39,578 nucleotides of DNA. Origin: Lachnospiraceae bacterium. GTDB taxonomy: Bacteria; Bacillota; Clostridia; Lachnospirales; Lachnospiraceae. The translations under genes were made by a program, and so were the position numbers. The stretch is taken from contig JAAUZD010000044.1 in NCBI GenBank assembly GCA_014804785.1, forward strand, positions 1-39,578, in the 5' to 3' direction. This document shows, piece after piece, positions 1-9,401 of this stretch (position 1 is its first letter; each line of letters opens with the position of its first letter). The notes beneath the pieces were generated by a model that was not told where the DNA came from, searched no databases, and saw nothing but the letters and a program-made list of their open reading frames with translations.

Positions 1-111
1 GCTTCCTTCAGATTCTACCTCACAGTAGACACCCTTGCTGTTCGGCTATACACTTCCCACTATCTGGGCGTGTTCGGGACTTTCACCCGTTAGAGCGCGC
101 CCATGTCGCGC
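1..111 (-). mobile_element. Group IIC intron, 5' end (partial, runs off window)
   Basis: Read on the minus strand from base 111 leftward, the sequence opens with GCGCGAC and then holds blocks I recognise from domain I of bacterial class C group II introns such as the Oceanobacillus iheyensis intron: GGGTGAAAGTCCCGAAC (about 91-75), GCAAGGGTGTC (about 42-32) and GAATCTGAAGGAAGC (15-1). The usual 5' consensus is GUGYG; here the second base is C. The intron lies in the same orientation as recN and starts just after the T-run of the recN terminator, which is the insertion preference known for class C introns. The reverse transcriptase ORF and the 3' end are outside the window. The family call rests on remembered conserved motifs, not on an alignment. 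Confidence 0.75.
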
Positions 112-120
112 AAACAAATT

Positions 121-151
121 AAAAAAGACATACAGCATGTATGCCTTTTTT
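121..151 (-). terminator. Intrinsic terminator of the recN operon
   Basis: On the minus strand a stem GGCATACA/TGTATGTC (145-138 with 134-127) closes a 3-base loop and is followed by six T (126-121). One pair is G-U in minus-strand RNA but A-C on the plus strand, so the hairpin is better formed for minus-strand transcripts. It sits about 90 bases after the recN stop. The group II intron begins nine bases beyond the T-run. Confidence 0.8.
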
Positions 152-238
152 AGTATGTGAAAAACTTGAAATTTTACTTTCCAAATTTTATTTTTTTGCT
201 TCCAAATGTTACTATTGAGCAAAAAACATTTTCATGCA

Positions 239-1924
239 CTATTTTTGTTTTGCTTTCTGCGCTGCTTCTCTCATCTCACGAGCATTGCTTAAAACTGCCT
301 CTGTCAATTCCCCACTTCCTAAAAGTCTTGCCAGCTCACTCAGGCTCTCATCATCCGCAATTTCCCTGATGTTTGTCACAGTCCTCTCATTTATTACATT
401 TTTTTCTATCATAAAATGTGCATCTGCCATGGCGGCAATCTGCGCCAGGTGCGTAATACAGATGATCTGATGATTTCTGGAAAGTCTTCCCAGCTTTTCA
501 GAAACTTTCCATGCCGTCTTTCCGCTGATTCCCGTATCGATTTCATCAAAAACAAGGGTATCTGTCTCATCCCTATCTGCAAAAACGGTTTTAAATGCAA
601 GCATAATACGGGAAAGTTCCCCTCCACTGGCGATCTGCCACATAGGTTTTAATACCTCTCCCGGATTAGTCGATATGAGAAACTCTACTTTATCATACCC
701 ATCAGCCGCAAAAGATTCCTCTTCAGAAATTACAGAAATAGAAAATTCCACATCCAGGAAATTTAAATCTATCATAGCCTCTTTCAGCTTTTCTGTAAGC
801 GGTCCTGCTGCATTCTTTCTCAACCCTGAAATCTGTTCACACAAAAGAAAGATCTCTTTTTTCTGTTCATTCATTCTGCTCCGAAGCTGCTCCATATATG
901 CTTCAAAATGATTCAGTTTATCAAGCGCCTGCTGTTTCTCTTCCTGTGACTTTAAAATGTCCGGTATTCCCTCACCATATTTGTCTTTTAAGTGATTTAA
1001 AACATTTAGACGCTCCTCTAAATGGATAAATTCTTGTTCATCGAACTCAAGGCTGTCTCTATATTGTGCCATTGAACGATTAAAGTCATTCAGCAAATCA
1101 TCAATATCTGTGAGCTGCTCTATGAGCGGAGATATATCCGCATCATACTCCCCAAGCGGCTTAAGTTCGCGAAGCGCATGCCCCACAGCAAGACCAGCAC
1201 TGCCCTCCTCCTCATATCCGGTAAGTCCATGCACCGCGTATACAGTTTCCTTCATTTTCCTGGCATTTGCAAGCTTTCGATATTTCTTTTCTACCTTCTC
1301 ATCCTCCACAGGATCTAAGCCGGCAGCTTCGATTTCATTTATTTCAAATTCTAGAAGTTTTGCTTCCCTCATTCTGACTGCCTCATCAGAATTCTGGTTT
1401 TCAAGCTCTTCTTCACATTTTCTGTACTCTGCCAATTTGCTTTTCAGTCGGGATTTATATACGGCAATCTCTTCGCCAATATAATCATCCAACATTTTTT
1501 TGTAAGCAGAAGGCTTAAGCAGCGACTGATGCTCATGCTGACCATACATATCCAGAAGACAGCCTGCCAGATTCTTTAATTGCCCGGCGCTGATGCTTTC
1601 TCCATTCGCACGGCAGATACTTCTCCCTGCCATGATTTTCCTCTGCAGTATCAACATGTGATCCTCTTCTACTGGCAAATCCATTGCGCGCACTCTTTCA
1701 CACTGCTGCTCATTCAATGAGAAGATCAGCTCCACCAATGCATGGTCTGCCCCTGTCCGGATATATTCCTTATCCGCCTTTGCCCCAAGCGCAAGGTTAA
1801 TAGAGCCAATGATAATGGATTTCCCTGCACCGGTCTCACCGGTCAGAATATTCATTCCTTCCGCAAAGGTTACTTCCTGCTCATCAATCAGCGCCAGATT
1901 TTTTACATGTAAACTTTCAAGCAT
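239..1924 (-). CDS. recN: DNA repair protein RecN
   Basis: RecN is an SMC-like ATPase that acts early in recombinational repair of double-strand breaks. The 561-residue length is normal for the family. A Walker A motif GETGAGKS lies at residues 30-37. A long coiled-coil middle follows. The ABC-type signature ASGGELSR is near 432, and a Walker B segment with VFDEIDTG is near 455-462. The start has an AGGAGG-type site 6 bases upstream. It is the last gene of the run nadK-argR-recN, 41 bases after argR, an order also found in Bacillus. A hairpin terminator follows. Nothing in the sequence is unusual. Confidence 0.97.
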   Translation of the reverse strand: MLESLHVKNLALIDEQEVTFAEGMNILTGETGAGKSIIIGSINLALGAKADKEYIRTGADHALVELIFSLNEQQCERVRAMDLPVEEDHMLILQRKIMAGRSICRANGESISAGQLKNLAGCLLDMYGQHEHQSLLKPSAYKKMLDDYIGEEIAVYKSRLKSKLAEYRKCEEELENQNSDEAVRMREAKLLEFEINEIEAAGLDPVEDEKVEKKYRKLANARKMKETVYAVHGLTGYEEEGSAGLAVGHALRELKPLGEYDADISPLIEQLTDIDDLLNDFNRSMAQYRDSLEFDEQEFIHLEERLNVLNHLKDKYGEGIPDILKSQEEKQQALDKLNHFEAYMEQLRSRMNEQKKEIFLLCEQISGLRKNAAGPLTEKLKEAMIDLNFLDVEFSISVISEEESFAADGYDKVEFLISTNPGEVLKPMWQIASGGELSRIMLAFKTVFADRDETDTLVFDEIDTGISGKTAWKVSEKLGRLSRNHQIICITHLAQIAAMADAHFMIEKNVINERTVTNIREIADDESLSELARLLGSGELTEAVLSNAREMREAAQKAKQK

Positions 1925-1965
1925 ATCGCTTCCTCCTTATGCTCTTCTCTCAAGCGCATAGTCGG

Positions 1966-2418
1966 TTATTCCTCTAATACGTTACGGATTTTTCCCATAA
2001 CCGCCTGTGTATCTTCTACGGTACGCACTGCCATCATGATCGTGTCATCTCCGGCAATGGACCCTACAATTTCCTTAAGTTTCATAGCATCTATGGCTGC
2101 TGCTACCGCCATCGCCATCCCTGATACGGTCTTTACAACAAGAATATTCTGTGCCATATCCATGGATATAAAACCATCCTTAAGCACCCGTATATACTTA
2201 TCTCCTAGATAATGATCACTATGGATCAAAATAGTATATTTCTGTCTTCCATCTCCCATTGGAATTTTGGAAAGCTTCAATTCCCGGATATCTCTTGACA
2301 CTGTTGCCTGAGTGACTGCATAACCTGCTTCTTTCAGCTTTTCCGCAAGTTCCTCCTGGGTTTCGATTTCAAACTGTTCAACAAGTTCCTTTATTTTCTG
2401 ATGCCTGCTCTTTTTCAT
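1966..2418 (-). CDS. argR: Arginine repressor ArgR/AhrC
   Basis: ArgR is an arginine-sensing hexameric repressor of arginine biosynthesis that also activates catabolism in Bacillus. The 150-residue length is typical. The N-terminal winged-helix domain (about 1-70) has the family recognition segment TQATVSRDIRELKL. The C-terminal oligomerisation and arginine-binding domain contains GSIAGDDTIMM near residues 118-128, which includes the paired Asp that binds arginine in the family. It lies between nadK and recN in the conserved order. I saw no arginine biosynthesis genes in the window, so its targets are elsewhere. Confidence 0.96.
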   Translation of the reverse strand: MKKSRHQKIKELVEQFEIETQEELAEKLKEAGYAVTQATVSRDIRELKLSKIPMGDGRQKYTILIHSDHYLGDKYIRVLKDGFISMDMAQNILVVKTVSGMAMAVAAAIDAMKLKEIVGSIAGDDTIMMAVRTVEDTQAVMGKIRNVLEE

Positions 2419-2458
2419 ATACCCACTCCATCATGCAGTCTAATGGACTGCTGTCTAT

Positions 2459-3313
2459 TTAATCACTCATCTTTCTATGAAGCACCTCCAGAAAGCTGAC
2501 CTGATTAAGCTTCACAATTCCAGTGGTCTTTTCTGACCTTTTTATTTCTATTTTTTCACCTGTACAGAGACTGACCTTATGACATCCGTCAAATATGGCT
2601 TCTACTTCTTGATTTTCTCCATCTCTGCTGCTTTCTATTTCTACTACTATCACATCCTCAGATGAAAGCACGATACTTCTGTTTTGCATGGAATGCGGAC
2701 AGATTGGAGAAAGCAGGATTAATTCTGCTTTCGGTTCCACGATAGGTCCTCCGGCGGACAAACTATATCCCGTAGAACCTGTGGGAGTAGATATGATCAT
2801 GCCATCTGCATGATAACGGTGAAGGAACTGTCCATTGACATAAATATTAAAATTAATAATCTGTAAAGATCCTTTTCTGGTAATTACAATATCGTTAAGC
2901 GCTCTTGCCTCATCCTTTATCCCTTGCATATGATAGCTTTTCCCACACAGCATCATACGTTTTTCGATTTCAAATTCATTTCTGGTCAGCTTATCAAGCG
3001 CATCTTCTATCCCTGTTCTGTTTACCTCAGCCAAAAATCCCAAGGTCCCCAGGTTAATTCCTAAAAAGGGAATATCCCTGTCCGCTAAATCTATTGCCGC
3101 CTGCAAAAGCGTTCCGTCTCCCCCCAGCACAATGACACAGTCTATATCACCGCTCACCTGCTCTTTATAGGTATATCCTTCCCTGTGAGGGTTTTTGGTG
3201 CCTCCATCTACAATACAGGTTTTTCCATGGCTTATGAGATATTCCTTAATAGAGTATGCTGTCTTTAATTCTGCATCCTTGGTTGGATTGGTTATCACAT
3301 AAAAATGCTCCAT
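2459..3313 (-). CDS. nadK: NAD kinase
   Basis: This enzyme phosphorylates NAD to NADP in the cytoplasm. Family motifs are all visible: LGGDGT near residues 61-66, NLGTLGFLAE shortly after, and the TPTGSTGYSLSAGGP loop in the second domain. I chose the ATG at 3313 (284 residues) because AGGAAG lies 8 bases upstream. An in-frame ATG five codons earlier, at 3328, has no ribosome binding site and its codons overlap that site. The gene is 24 bases after tlyA and 40 bases before argR, in the order usual for Clostridia and Bacillus. Confidence 0.95.
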   Translation of the reverse strand: MEHFYVITNPTKDAELKTAYSIKEYLISHGKTCIVDGGTKNPHREGYTYKEQVSGDIDCVIVLGGDGTLLQAAIDLADRDIPFLGINLGTLGFLAEVNRTGIEDALDKLTRNEFEIEKRMMLCGKSYHMQGIKDEARALNDIVITRKGSLQIINFNIYVNGQFLHRYHADGMIISTPTGSTGYSLSAGGPIVEPKAELILLSPICPHSMQNRSIVLSSEDVIVVEIESSRDGENQEVEAIFDGCHKVSLCTGEKIEIKRSEKTTGIVKLNQVSFLEVLHRKMSD

Positions 3314-3352
3314 ACCATTCTTCCTCATTTCTGCATTTTTACATATCCCGGA

Positions 3353-4243
3353 CTAGGTGTCCAGACTGCCATGCGCCTTGTCTACTGTAGCCGTAATCCG
3401 GCTGGAAATTTCACTTTCCCATGAATATCCCGCCTTTTCTTCTATTAGATTCCGCAATTTTCCTTCTGCCTGTGCTTCCGTAATTTCTGCAGTATTTTCC
3501 ATCTTTTCCGGATTTTTTCTAAGATGAACCAGATATTCAATATTCCCTTCCGGGCCCTTAATCGGTGAAAAATCAAGATGTAAGATATCAAACCCAATGA
3601 AGTCTGAATAGTCGATGATTTTTCTTATCACTTCTTCATGGATTTTAGCATCCCTTACAACCCCTTTTTTTCCCACTTTGTCACGTCCCGCTTCAAACTG
3701 CGGCTTAATCAGACAGACCATTTCTCCGCTTGAAGTAAGAAGTGCCCTTGCAGGCAGCAATATTTTTGTCAGAGAAATAAACGATACATCCACAGATGCA
3801 AAGTCCAGTTCCTCCTTAATATTTCCCGGAATCATAAACCTGAAATTTGTCTTTTCCATACAGACAACTCTCTCGTCATTTCTAAGCTTCCAGTCTAGCT
3901 GTCCATGTCCAACATCAACAGCATATACCTTACATGCACCGTTCTGAAGCATACAATCGGTAAATCCGCCAGTTGAAGCCCCAATATCCATGCATACACA
4001 TTTTTCTAATACTATACCGAACTGTTCAACTGCTTTTTCCAGCTTAAGCCCACCTCTGCTGACATATTTTTGCGTATTCCCCTTTACCTCTATATGTATC
4101 TTATCAGCATCAAACAAGGCGCCCGCCTTGTCCTCTCTTTGTCCATCTACGAATACGCTGCCTGCCATAATGATTGCTTTTGCCTTTTCCCTTGAAGGCG
4201 CATGACCTTCTTTCACCAGCAGTATATCAAGCCGCTCTTTCAT
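3353..4243 (-). CDS. tlyA: TlyA-family rRNA (cytidine-2'-O)-methyltransferase
   Basis: The 296-residue protein has an N-terminal S4 RNA-binding domain (about 1-60, starting MKERLDILLVKEGHAPSREK) and an FtsJ/RrmJ-like methyltransferase domain with the SAM-binding segment DIGASTGGFTDC near residue 85. TlyA proteins methylate 16S and 23S rRNA 2'-O positions in Mycobacterium; the Bacillus homologue is YqxC. Its start overlaps the dxs stop by four bases (ATGA), so translation is probably coupled. The substrate in this organism is inferred only from the family; the methyltransferase fold itself is clear. Confidence 0.92.
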   Translation of the reverse strand: MKERLDILLVKEGHAPSREKAKAIIMAGSVFVDGQREDKAGALFDADKIHIEVKGNTQKYVSRGGLKLEKAVEQFGIVLEKCVCMDIGASTGGFTDCMLQNGACKVYAVDVGHGQLDWKLRNDERVVCMEKTNFRFMIPGNIKEELDFASVDVSFISLTKILLPARALLTSSGEMVCLIKPQFEAGRDKVGKKGVVRDAKIHEEVIRKIIDYSDFIGFDILHLDFSPIKGPEGNIEYLVHLRKNPEKMENTAEITEAQAEGKLRNLIEEKAGYSWESEISSRITATVDKAHGSLDT

Positions 4244-6105
4244 CCATTGCCTTCCATTTCTTTCCTGATTCTTTCTGTGATCGTTTCGGCATCAATTCCA
4301 ATCTCATGCTTTAACAAATCTACATTACCATGTTCCACGTATTCATCCGGTATAGCAATCTGTAAGAACTTTGCGTTTCCCGCAAATTTGCTCATCATCT
4401 CTCTGACCTTTTCACCATAACCGCCGCTTGAAACATTTTCTTCCATGGCAACCACCAGTTCATGGTGCGCTACTGCCCATTCTACTGCCTTAACGTCAAT
4501 AGGCTTTACAAATCTTGCATTGATTATACTACACCTATATCCCGCCTGATTCAGCATTCCTTTAACTTCTTCTGCCGTCTTCACCATGCTTCCGACTGCC
4601 AGCAGACAGATTTCACCCTCTGCATAAAGAAGCTCTGCCTTTCCAAATTCAATCGGTGCACGGAACTCTTTTAATCCGGCATAGGCTTCTCCTCTGGGAT
4701 AGCGGATTGCAATAGGTCCGTCAAAGGCAACCGCATATTTCATCATATCTGAAAGTTCCCACTTATTCTTTGGGGCCATAATATGCATTCCCGGAATAGA
4801 AGACAAAAAAGATAAATCGAAAATTCCCTGATGCGTTTCACCGTCACTGCCCACAAGTCCTGCCCTGTCAATAGCAAACACCACCGGGAGATTCTGGATA
4901 CAAACATCATGCAGAATCTGGTCATATGCTCTTTGCAGGAAGGAAGAATAGATAGCAACTACAGGTTTCAGCCCTCCTGCCGCCAGACCTGCTGCAAAGG
5001 TAACTGCGTGTTCCTCAGCGATTCCTACGTCAAAAAACCGTTCAGGATACATATTCCGAAAACGCTTTAATCCTGTGCCGTCCGGCATGGCTGCGGTGAT
5101 TGCAACCACTTTTTCGTCTCTTGCCCCCAGCTTTGTCATAACGGTAGAAAAAATATCCGTATAATTAGCAGTCGTTCTGGGCTTTGTGGGAATGCCCGTT
5201 TCAATATCAAAAGGCTCTGCCCCATGAAATCTTGCCGGATGACGCTCCGCCGGCGCAAATCCCTTTCCCTTCTGGGTAATCACATGTACGATCACGGCAT
5301 TCCTTGTACGCCTTGCCTCTTGTAATACCCGCAGCATTGCGGAAATGTTATGGCCATCTACGGGTCCTAAATAAGTGACTCCCATATCCTCAAAAAACAT
5401 CCCGGGAACCACCAGCTGTTTAAAACTGCTTTTCGCTTTCCGGATGCCTTCTACAACTTTCTCTCCTTTGGGAATTTCCTTTAATGTATTGTATACGCCT
5501 TCCTTTATGTCCAGATAAGCGTTGGCTGTTCTTACATTGTTCAGGTATTTGGATACTCCTCCCACATTTTCAGAGATAGACATATTATTGTCGTTAAGAA
5601 TAATGATAAAATTCGTTTCCAGCTTGGCTGCATTATTTAAAGCCTCATAAGCCATGCCGCCTGTAAGAGACCCGTCACCGATCACGGAGACCACCGTGTT
5701 GCTCTTTCCCTGAATATCCCTTGCTTTTACAAGACCTAAACCTGCTGAAATAGAGGTAGAACTGTGACCTGTATCAAAGCAGTCACAATCACTTTCTTTT
5801 CTCTTAGGGAATCCGCTCATACCACCGAATTTCCGTAATGATTCAAATCCATCCCGTCTGCCAGTCAAAAGTTTATGAGTATAGGATTGGTGTCCCACAT
5901 CCCAGATCAGCTTATCCTCCGGCAGATTCAAGAAAAGATGCAGAGCCATAGTGAGCTCTACTGCGCCCAGATTGGAACCCAGATGACCTCCTGTATGGGA
6001 TATTTTCTCAATCAGAAATTCCCGTATTTCCTGCGCCAGCTCCTGATAGTCTGATGGATTTATATTCTTGATGTCATTTGCACCCTTAATATTATCAAGC
6101 AACAT
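4240..6105 (-). CDS. dxs: 1-deoxy-D-xylulose-5-phosphate synthase
   Basis: DXS condenses pyruvate and glyceraldehyde 3-phosphate to DXP, the first step of the MEP isoprenoid pathway, using thiamine diphosphate. The 621-residue length is standard. The N-terminal half has the substrate-pocket segment HTGGHLGSNLGAVELT and the thiamine diphosphate motif GDGSLTGG followed by LNDNNMSIS (about 148-180). The middle pyrimidine-binding domain has FDVGIAEEHAVTFAAG, and a transketolase C-terminal domain follows. It comes 40 bases after ispA and overlaps tlyA. Pairing with ispA places two isoprenoid genes in one transcript. Confidence 0.98.
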   Translation of the reverse strand: MLLDNIKGANDIKNINPSDYQELAQEIREFLIEKISHTGGHLGSNLGAVELTMALHLFLNLPEDKLIWDVGHQSYTHKLLTGRRDGFESLRKFGGMSGFPKRKESDCDCFDTGHSSTSISAGLGLVKARDIQGKSNTVVSVIGDGSLTGGMAYEALNNAAKLETNFIIILNDNNMSISENVGGVSKYLNNVRTANAYLDIKEGVYNTLKEIPKGEKVVEGIRKAKSSFKQLVVPGMFFEDMGVTYLGPVDGHNISAMLRVLQEARRTRNAVIVHVITQKGKGFAPAERHPARFHGAEPFDIETGIPTKPRTTANYTDIFSTVMTKLGARDEKVVAITAAMPDGTGLKRFRNMYPERFFDVGIAEEHAVTFAAGLAAGGLKPVVAIYSSFLQRAYDQILHDVCIQNLPVVFAIDRAGLVGSDGETHQGIFDLSFLSSIPGMHIMAPKNKWELSDMMKYAVAFDGPIAIRYPRGEAYAGLKEFRAPIEFGKAELLYAEGEICLLAVGSMVKTAEEVKGMLNQAGYRCSIINARFVKPIDVKAVEWAVAHHELVVAMEENVSSGGYGEKVREMMSKFAGNAKFLQIAIPDEYVEHGNVDLLKHEIGIDAETITERIRKEMEGNG

Positions 6106-6145
6106 ATTCTCAACCTTCTTTTCTTCTGTCCTATGGTTTATCCCA

Positions 6146-7045
6146 CTATTTTTCTCTGGTGATCAGCGAATCTACAAGTTCCTCCAGAAATTTGTTTCTT
6201 CCGTCAAATGAACGGAGAATGGAAAGTGCTTCCTCTGACAGCGTTCTTACTTCCTCCCTGGATTCCTCCAGACCGTGAAGCGTCACATAGGTCAGCTTAT
6301 GATTTTTCTCATCACTTCCAATAGGCTTTCCCAATACTTCTGCCGTACTGGTCACATCCAGTATATCATCCTGAATCTGGAATGCAATTCCAATATTATA
6401 TGCCGCTTTCTCCATGGAAGAAACTGATTTGGGATCTGCGCCTGCTAAAATGGCTCCAATCATCATTGCAGCCTGTATGAGCGCTGCTGTCTTGTTTTCA
6501 TGTATGAATAAGAGCAGTTCTTCCGTCACCTGTCCTTTAGACTCTGCTTCAATATCTGCTGCCTGCCCGCCAATCATTCCATAAATACCTGATTTTTTTC
6601 CAAGGATTTGAATCGCCGCAGCAATCCTCTTTAAAGCTTCCGGCTCTTCTGTCAAATCAAATGCCAAAGACGCCGTTTCGAATGCAAGATTCAATAGTCC
6701 GTCGCCTGCAAGAACCGCCATACCATCCCCATAGACATTCCATGTGGTTTTACGCCCTCTCCGGTATTCATCATTGTCCATGGCAGGCAGATCATCATGC
6801 ACCAGTGAATAGTTGTGAATCATTTCAAGCGCTGCCATAAAAGGTTCTACCAGCGTACCGCTGCCGCCAAACAAAAAGAAGCTCTCTTCCATCAAGATGG
6901 GGCGGAGACGCTTTCCGCCTGTTAAGGCACTATAATTCATCGCCTCTAACACCCTGCGCTGAAATCCCTTTTCCTTCGGCAGATATTTTGTAAGAATCTC
7001 CTCTGCATGCTTTGTTTTTGCTTCCAGCATTTCATTAAAACTCAT
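6146..7045 (-). CDS. ispA: Polyprenyl synthetase, farnesyl diphosphate synthase type
   Basis: The protein is an all-helical prenyltransferase that joins isopentenyl diphosphate to allylic diphosphates. The first Asp-rich motif DDLPAMD is at residues 84-90 of the chosen protein, and the second, FQIQDDILD, is in the C-terminal half. I chose the ATG at 7045 (299 residues) because GGAG lies 6 bases upstream. In-frame ATGs at 7057 and 7063 lack such a site. With this start it overlaps the end of xseB by 11 bases. Short-chain (C15) product length is inferred from similarity to IspA and from linkage to dxs and xseAB. Confidence 0.93.
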   Translation of the reverse strand: MSFNEMLEAKTKHAEEILTKYLPKEKGFQRRVLEAMNYSALTGGKRLRPILMEESFFLFGGSGTLVEPFMAALEMIHNYSLVHDDLPAMDNDEYRRGRKTTWNVYGDGMAVLAGDGLLNLAFETASLAFDLTEEPEALKRIAAAIQILGKKSGIYGMIGGQAADIEAESKGQVTEELLLFIHENKTAALIQAAMMIGAILAGADPKSVSSMEKAAYNIGIAFQIQDDILDVTSTAEVLGKPIGSDEKNHKLTYVTLHGLEESREEVRTLSEEALSILRSFDGRNKFLEELVDSLITREK

Positions 7046-7253
7046 AGGTTTCTCCATCTTCATTCAGTGCCATCACCTTTTTTTCTACATGGTCAATTGC
7101 CTGATTGCATTTTTTCAGTAATTCCATCCCCTGTTTATATATCTGAAAGGATTCTTCCAGTGAAATATCCTCCTGTTCCAATGCCGAAACAGTCTCCTCA
7201 AGTATTTCAAATGCTTTCTCCAACTCCAGTTCTTTTTCTTCCTGTTCCTGCAT
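7035..7253 (-). CDS. xseB: Exodeoxyribonuclease VII small subunit
   Basis: XseB is the short helical subunit that binds the large subunit XseA to form exonuclease VII, a single-strand-specific nuclease. The 72 residues show the family pattern of LEKAFEILEETVSALEQ followed by SLEESFQIYKQGMELLKKC, the two paired helices. It begins only 3 bases after the xseA stop with an AGGAG site, and its end overlaps the ispA start, so the three genes are tightly coupled. Short but well supported by context and motif. Confidence 0.93.
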   Translation of the reverse strand: MQEQEEKELELEKAFEILEETVSALEQEDISLEESFQIYKQGMELLKKCNQAIDHVEKKVMALNEDGETYEF

Positions 7254-7256
7254 AAT

Positions 7257-8483
7257 CTATTCTCCTTCCATTGCACTCATATTGTCCATCTGATGCTTTT
7301 CGTTAATCACGGCATTCATTCTGCCGTTCTTCACAAAAATCTGAAGTTTATCTCCGACGGACACTTTATTTATATCTGTTATGGTTCTTCCCTTCTCATC
7401 TGAAACATAAGAATATCCTTGATTTAGTTTATCAAGGGGCGAAAGTCCTTTTAATTTTTCTATATAGATTGCCATCCGGTGCTTGTCTTTCATGATCCGG
7501 TTCTTTATGGACACCGTCAAACGTTCCTCCAAGCTGACAGCATATGTCCGTTTCTCCCTGATTTTTCCCATGGGACTGTTCATTTTCAACTTTGTTTCAA
7601 AGGTCTCCTGCTTCATACGGGCAAGCTTCATACGTCCCTGCATCTGCCTGTTAAGAGAAAGCCGTATTCCTTCCATCTGCCCTAACAAAAGCGTCACATC
7701 ATAAACTGCCAGCTCCGCAGCCGCCGAGGGCGTTGGTGCACGCATATCAGACACATAATCAATGATGGTGGTGTCTGTCTCATGCCCTACCGCTGAAATA
7801 ATGGGTATGCTGCAGTCAAAAACTGCCTGTGCAACTATTTCTTCATTAAATGCCCATAAATCTTCTATAGAGCCGCCTCCACGACCTACTATGATAACGT
7901 CTACTTTTCTTTTTTCAAGGGTATGTATTCCCTTGACAATACTTTCTGCTGCAGCATCTCCCTGTACGATTGCAGGATAAAGAATAATCTGCACATAAGG
8001 ATTTCTTCTGGATGCAATATTGATAATATCCCTAACCGCCGCTCCTGTAGGTGCAGTTACCACTCCAAGCGTCTTTATAAATCTGGGGATTGGCTTTTTG
8101 TACTCAGGTGCAAACATTCCGCGTTCAAGCAGATCCTGTTTTAACCGTTCGAACCGCTCATAGAGTTCGCCCGCGCCATCCTGCGTGATACTTTTAGCGT
8201 ACATCTGATACTTGCCGTCTCTCTCATATACATCAATAGTTCCTTTTACCACCACCTGCATTCCTTCCATCATCCGAAATGCAAGACCGGAACGGTTCCC
8301 AGCAAACATAACGCAGGAAATCGTTCCTTTTTGATCCTTTAAAGTAAAATAAATATGTCCGGAAGAATGATATTTGCAATTGCTGACCTCGCCTTTAACA
8401 GACAATTCATTCAGCAGGAAATCCTGCGCGAACATATTCTTAATATATGAATTTATTTGTCCAACTGTATAAACATTCTGCAT
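7257..8483 (-). CDS. xseA: Exodeoxyribonuclease VII large subunit
   Basis: This 408-residue protein is the catalytic subunit of exonuclease VII. It has an N-terminal OB fold (about 1-100, with VKGEVSNCKYHSSGHIYFTLKD) and a catalytic region with TAPTGAAVRDI, the GRGGGSIEDLWAFN segment and SAVGHETDTTIIDYVSD. A long helical C-terminal part follows. It lies 11 bases after nusB and directly before xseB. Length and order are as expected for Firmicutes. Confidence 0.97.
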   Translation of the reverse strand: MQNVYTVGQINSYIKNMFAQDFLLNELSVKGEVSNCKYHSSGHIYFTLKDQKGTISCVMFAGNRSGLAFRMMEGMQVVVKGTIDVYERDGKYQMYAKSITQDGAGELYERFERLKQDLLERGMFAPEYKKPIPRFIKTLGVVTAPTGAAVRDIINIASRRNPYVQIILYPAIVQGDAAAESIVKGIHTLEKRKVDVIIVGRGGGSIEDLWAFNEEIVAQAVFDCSIPIISAVGHETDTTIIDYVSDMRAPTPSAAAELAVYDVTLLLGQMEGIRLSLNRQMQGRMKLARMKQETFETKLKMNSPMGKIREKRTYAVSLEERLTVSIKNRIMKDKHRMAIYIEKLKGLSPLDKLNQGYSYVSDEKGRTITDINKVSVGDKLQIFVKNGRMNAVINEKHQMDNMSAMEGE

Positions 8484-8494
8484 CTTATGCTCAC

Positions 8495-8893
8495 CTAAGC
8501 AAATTTTGCCAACACTCCATTGACAAAGGATGGTGAAGAATCCTGACCAAATTTCTTGGCAAGTTCCACTGCCTCATTGATTGCAACACCAGTAGGGATT
8601 TCCTGATCGTACATTATTTCATAAACTGCAAGTCTTAAAATAGTAAGATCCACCTTTCCCATGCGCTCTGTATTCCAACCTTGCACTTTATCGTTCAAAG
8701 TCTGATCGATTAAATCGATTTTTTCTATGATTTTGTTAAATTTATCACTAATCTGAGCGTTATTTTCCTCTGTCGCAGCATTTTCTTCATCCCCAAAGAA
8801 AAATGCCTCCTGCTGTGCCATTTCTTCTTTTGAATTAAATTCCACACGGAACAGCAGTTTAAAAATCTGCTCCCTCATTTCTCTTCTGCTCAT
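8495..8893 (-). CDS. nusB: Transcription antitermination factor NusB
   Basis: NusB binds boxA RNA together with ribosomal protein S10 and takes part in antitermination of rRNA transcription. The 132-residue protein starts [15 protein letters not shown] and ends with the family signature [18 protein letters not shown] then [11 protein letters not shown]. It carries an acidic insertion near residues 30-45 ([21 protein letters not shown]) that I regard as lineage variation. It follows yqhY by 17 bases and precedes xseA, the order seen in Bacillus without folD between. Confidence 0.95.
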   Translation of the reverse strand: MSRREMREQIFKLLFRVEFNSKEEMAQQEAFFFGDEENAATEENNAQISDKFNKIIEKIDLIDQTLNDKVQGWNTERMGKVDLTILRLAVYEIMYDQEIPTGVAINEAVELAKKFGQDSSPSFVNGVLAKFA

Positions 8894-8910
8894 ACAAATC
8901 CACCCTGCAT

Positions 8911-9297
8911 TTATTTGTCCTTCTGCATATTAACACCGGCAATGCGGATATCTACATCCGAGACTTCAAGCCCCGTCATATTCTCTATAGTTGATTTCAC
9001 TTTATCCTGGACTCTCTGAGATACCGCCGGAATATTATAGCCATATTCAACAATCAGTGCTAGTTCAGCCTTTACACGCTTGCCAAGAACCTCCACCTTA
9101 ACACCTTTTGCAAGATTTTTAACTCCCATTTTGCTCATAAGGTCATTGGTGATATTGCCAGCCATGGCGGCAACCCCTTCCACTTCTGTTGCAGCAAGAC
9201 CTGCAATCATTGCCACTACATCATCAGCAATTTTAACTGTACCAAGATCCTCGTCTTCCTGTAATACATATGTGTTCTGTTCAAAAGTTTTTTCCAT
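8911..9297 (-). CDS. yqhY: Asp23/Gls24 family protein (YqhY-like)
   Basis: The 128-residue protein belongs to the Asp23/Gls24 family, shown by [29 protein letters not shown] near the N-terminus and [24 protein letters not shown] in the second half. Family members are linked to cell-envelope stress and, for Bacillus YqhY, to fatty acid synthesis control. Position directly before nusB supports the YqhY assignment. A good AAAGGAG site lies upstream. I see only a weak candidate promoter (TATGAT about 9345) in the 104-base gap before it, so it may also be read from upstream. Confidence 0.9.
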   Translation of the reverse strand: MEKTFEQNTYVLQEDEDLGTVKIADDVVAMIAGLAATEVEGVAAMAGNITNDLMSKMGVKNLAKGVKVEVLGKRVKAELALIVEYGYNIPAVSQRVQDKVKSTIENMTGLEVSDVDIRIAGVNMQKDK

Positions 9298-9401
9298 AAT
9301 AACGTTCCTTTCTCTCCTTTTATTGCAAGCCTGTTAATCTTTATCATATCAAAAATTCCGCTTTTTGCATAGCCCCGTCAGAAATAAAATCCTCACATTC
9401 C

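Noticed and set aside
9298-9401. Candidate terminator or strong promoter before yqhY
   Set aside because: I found no hairpin with a T-run, and only a weak -10-like TATGAT without a good -35 box.
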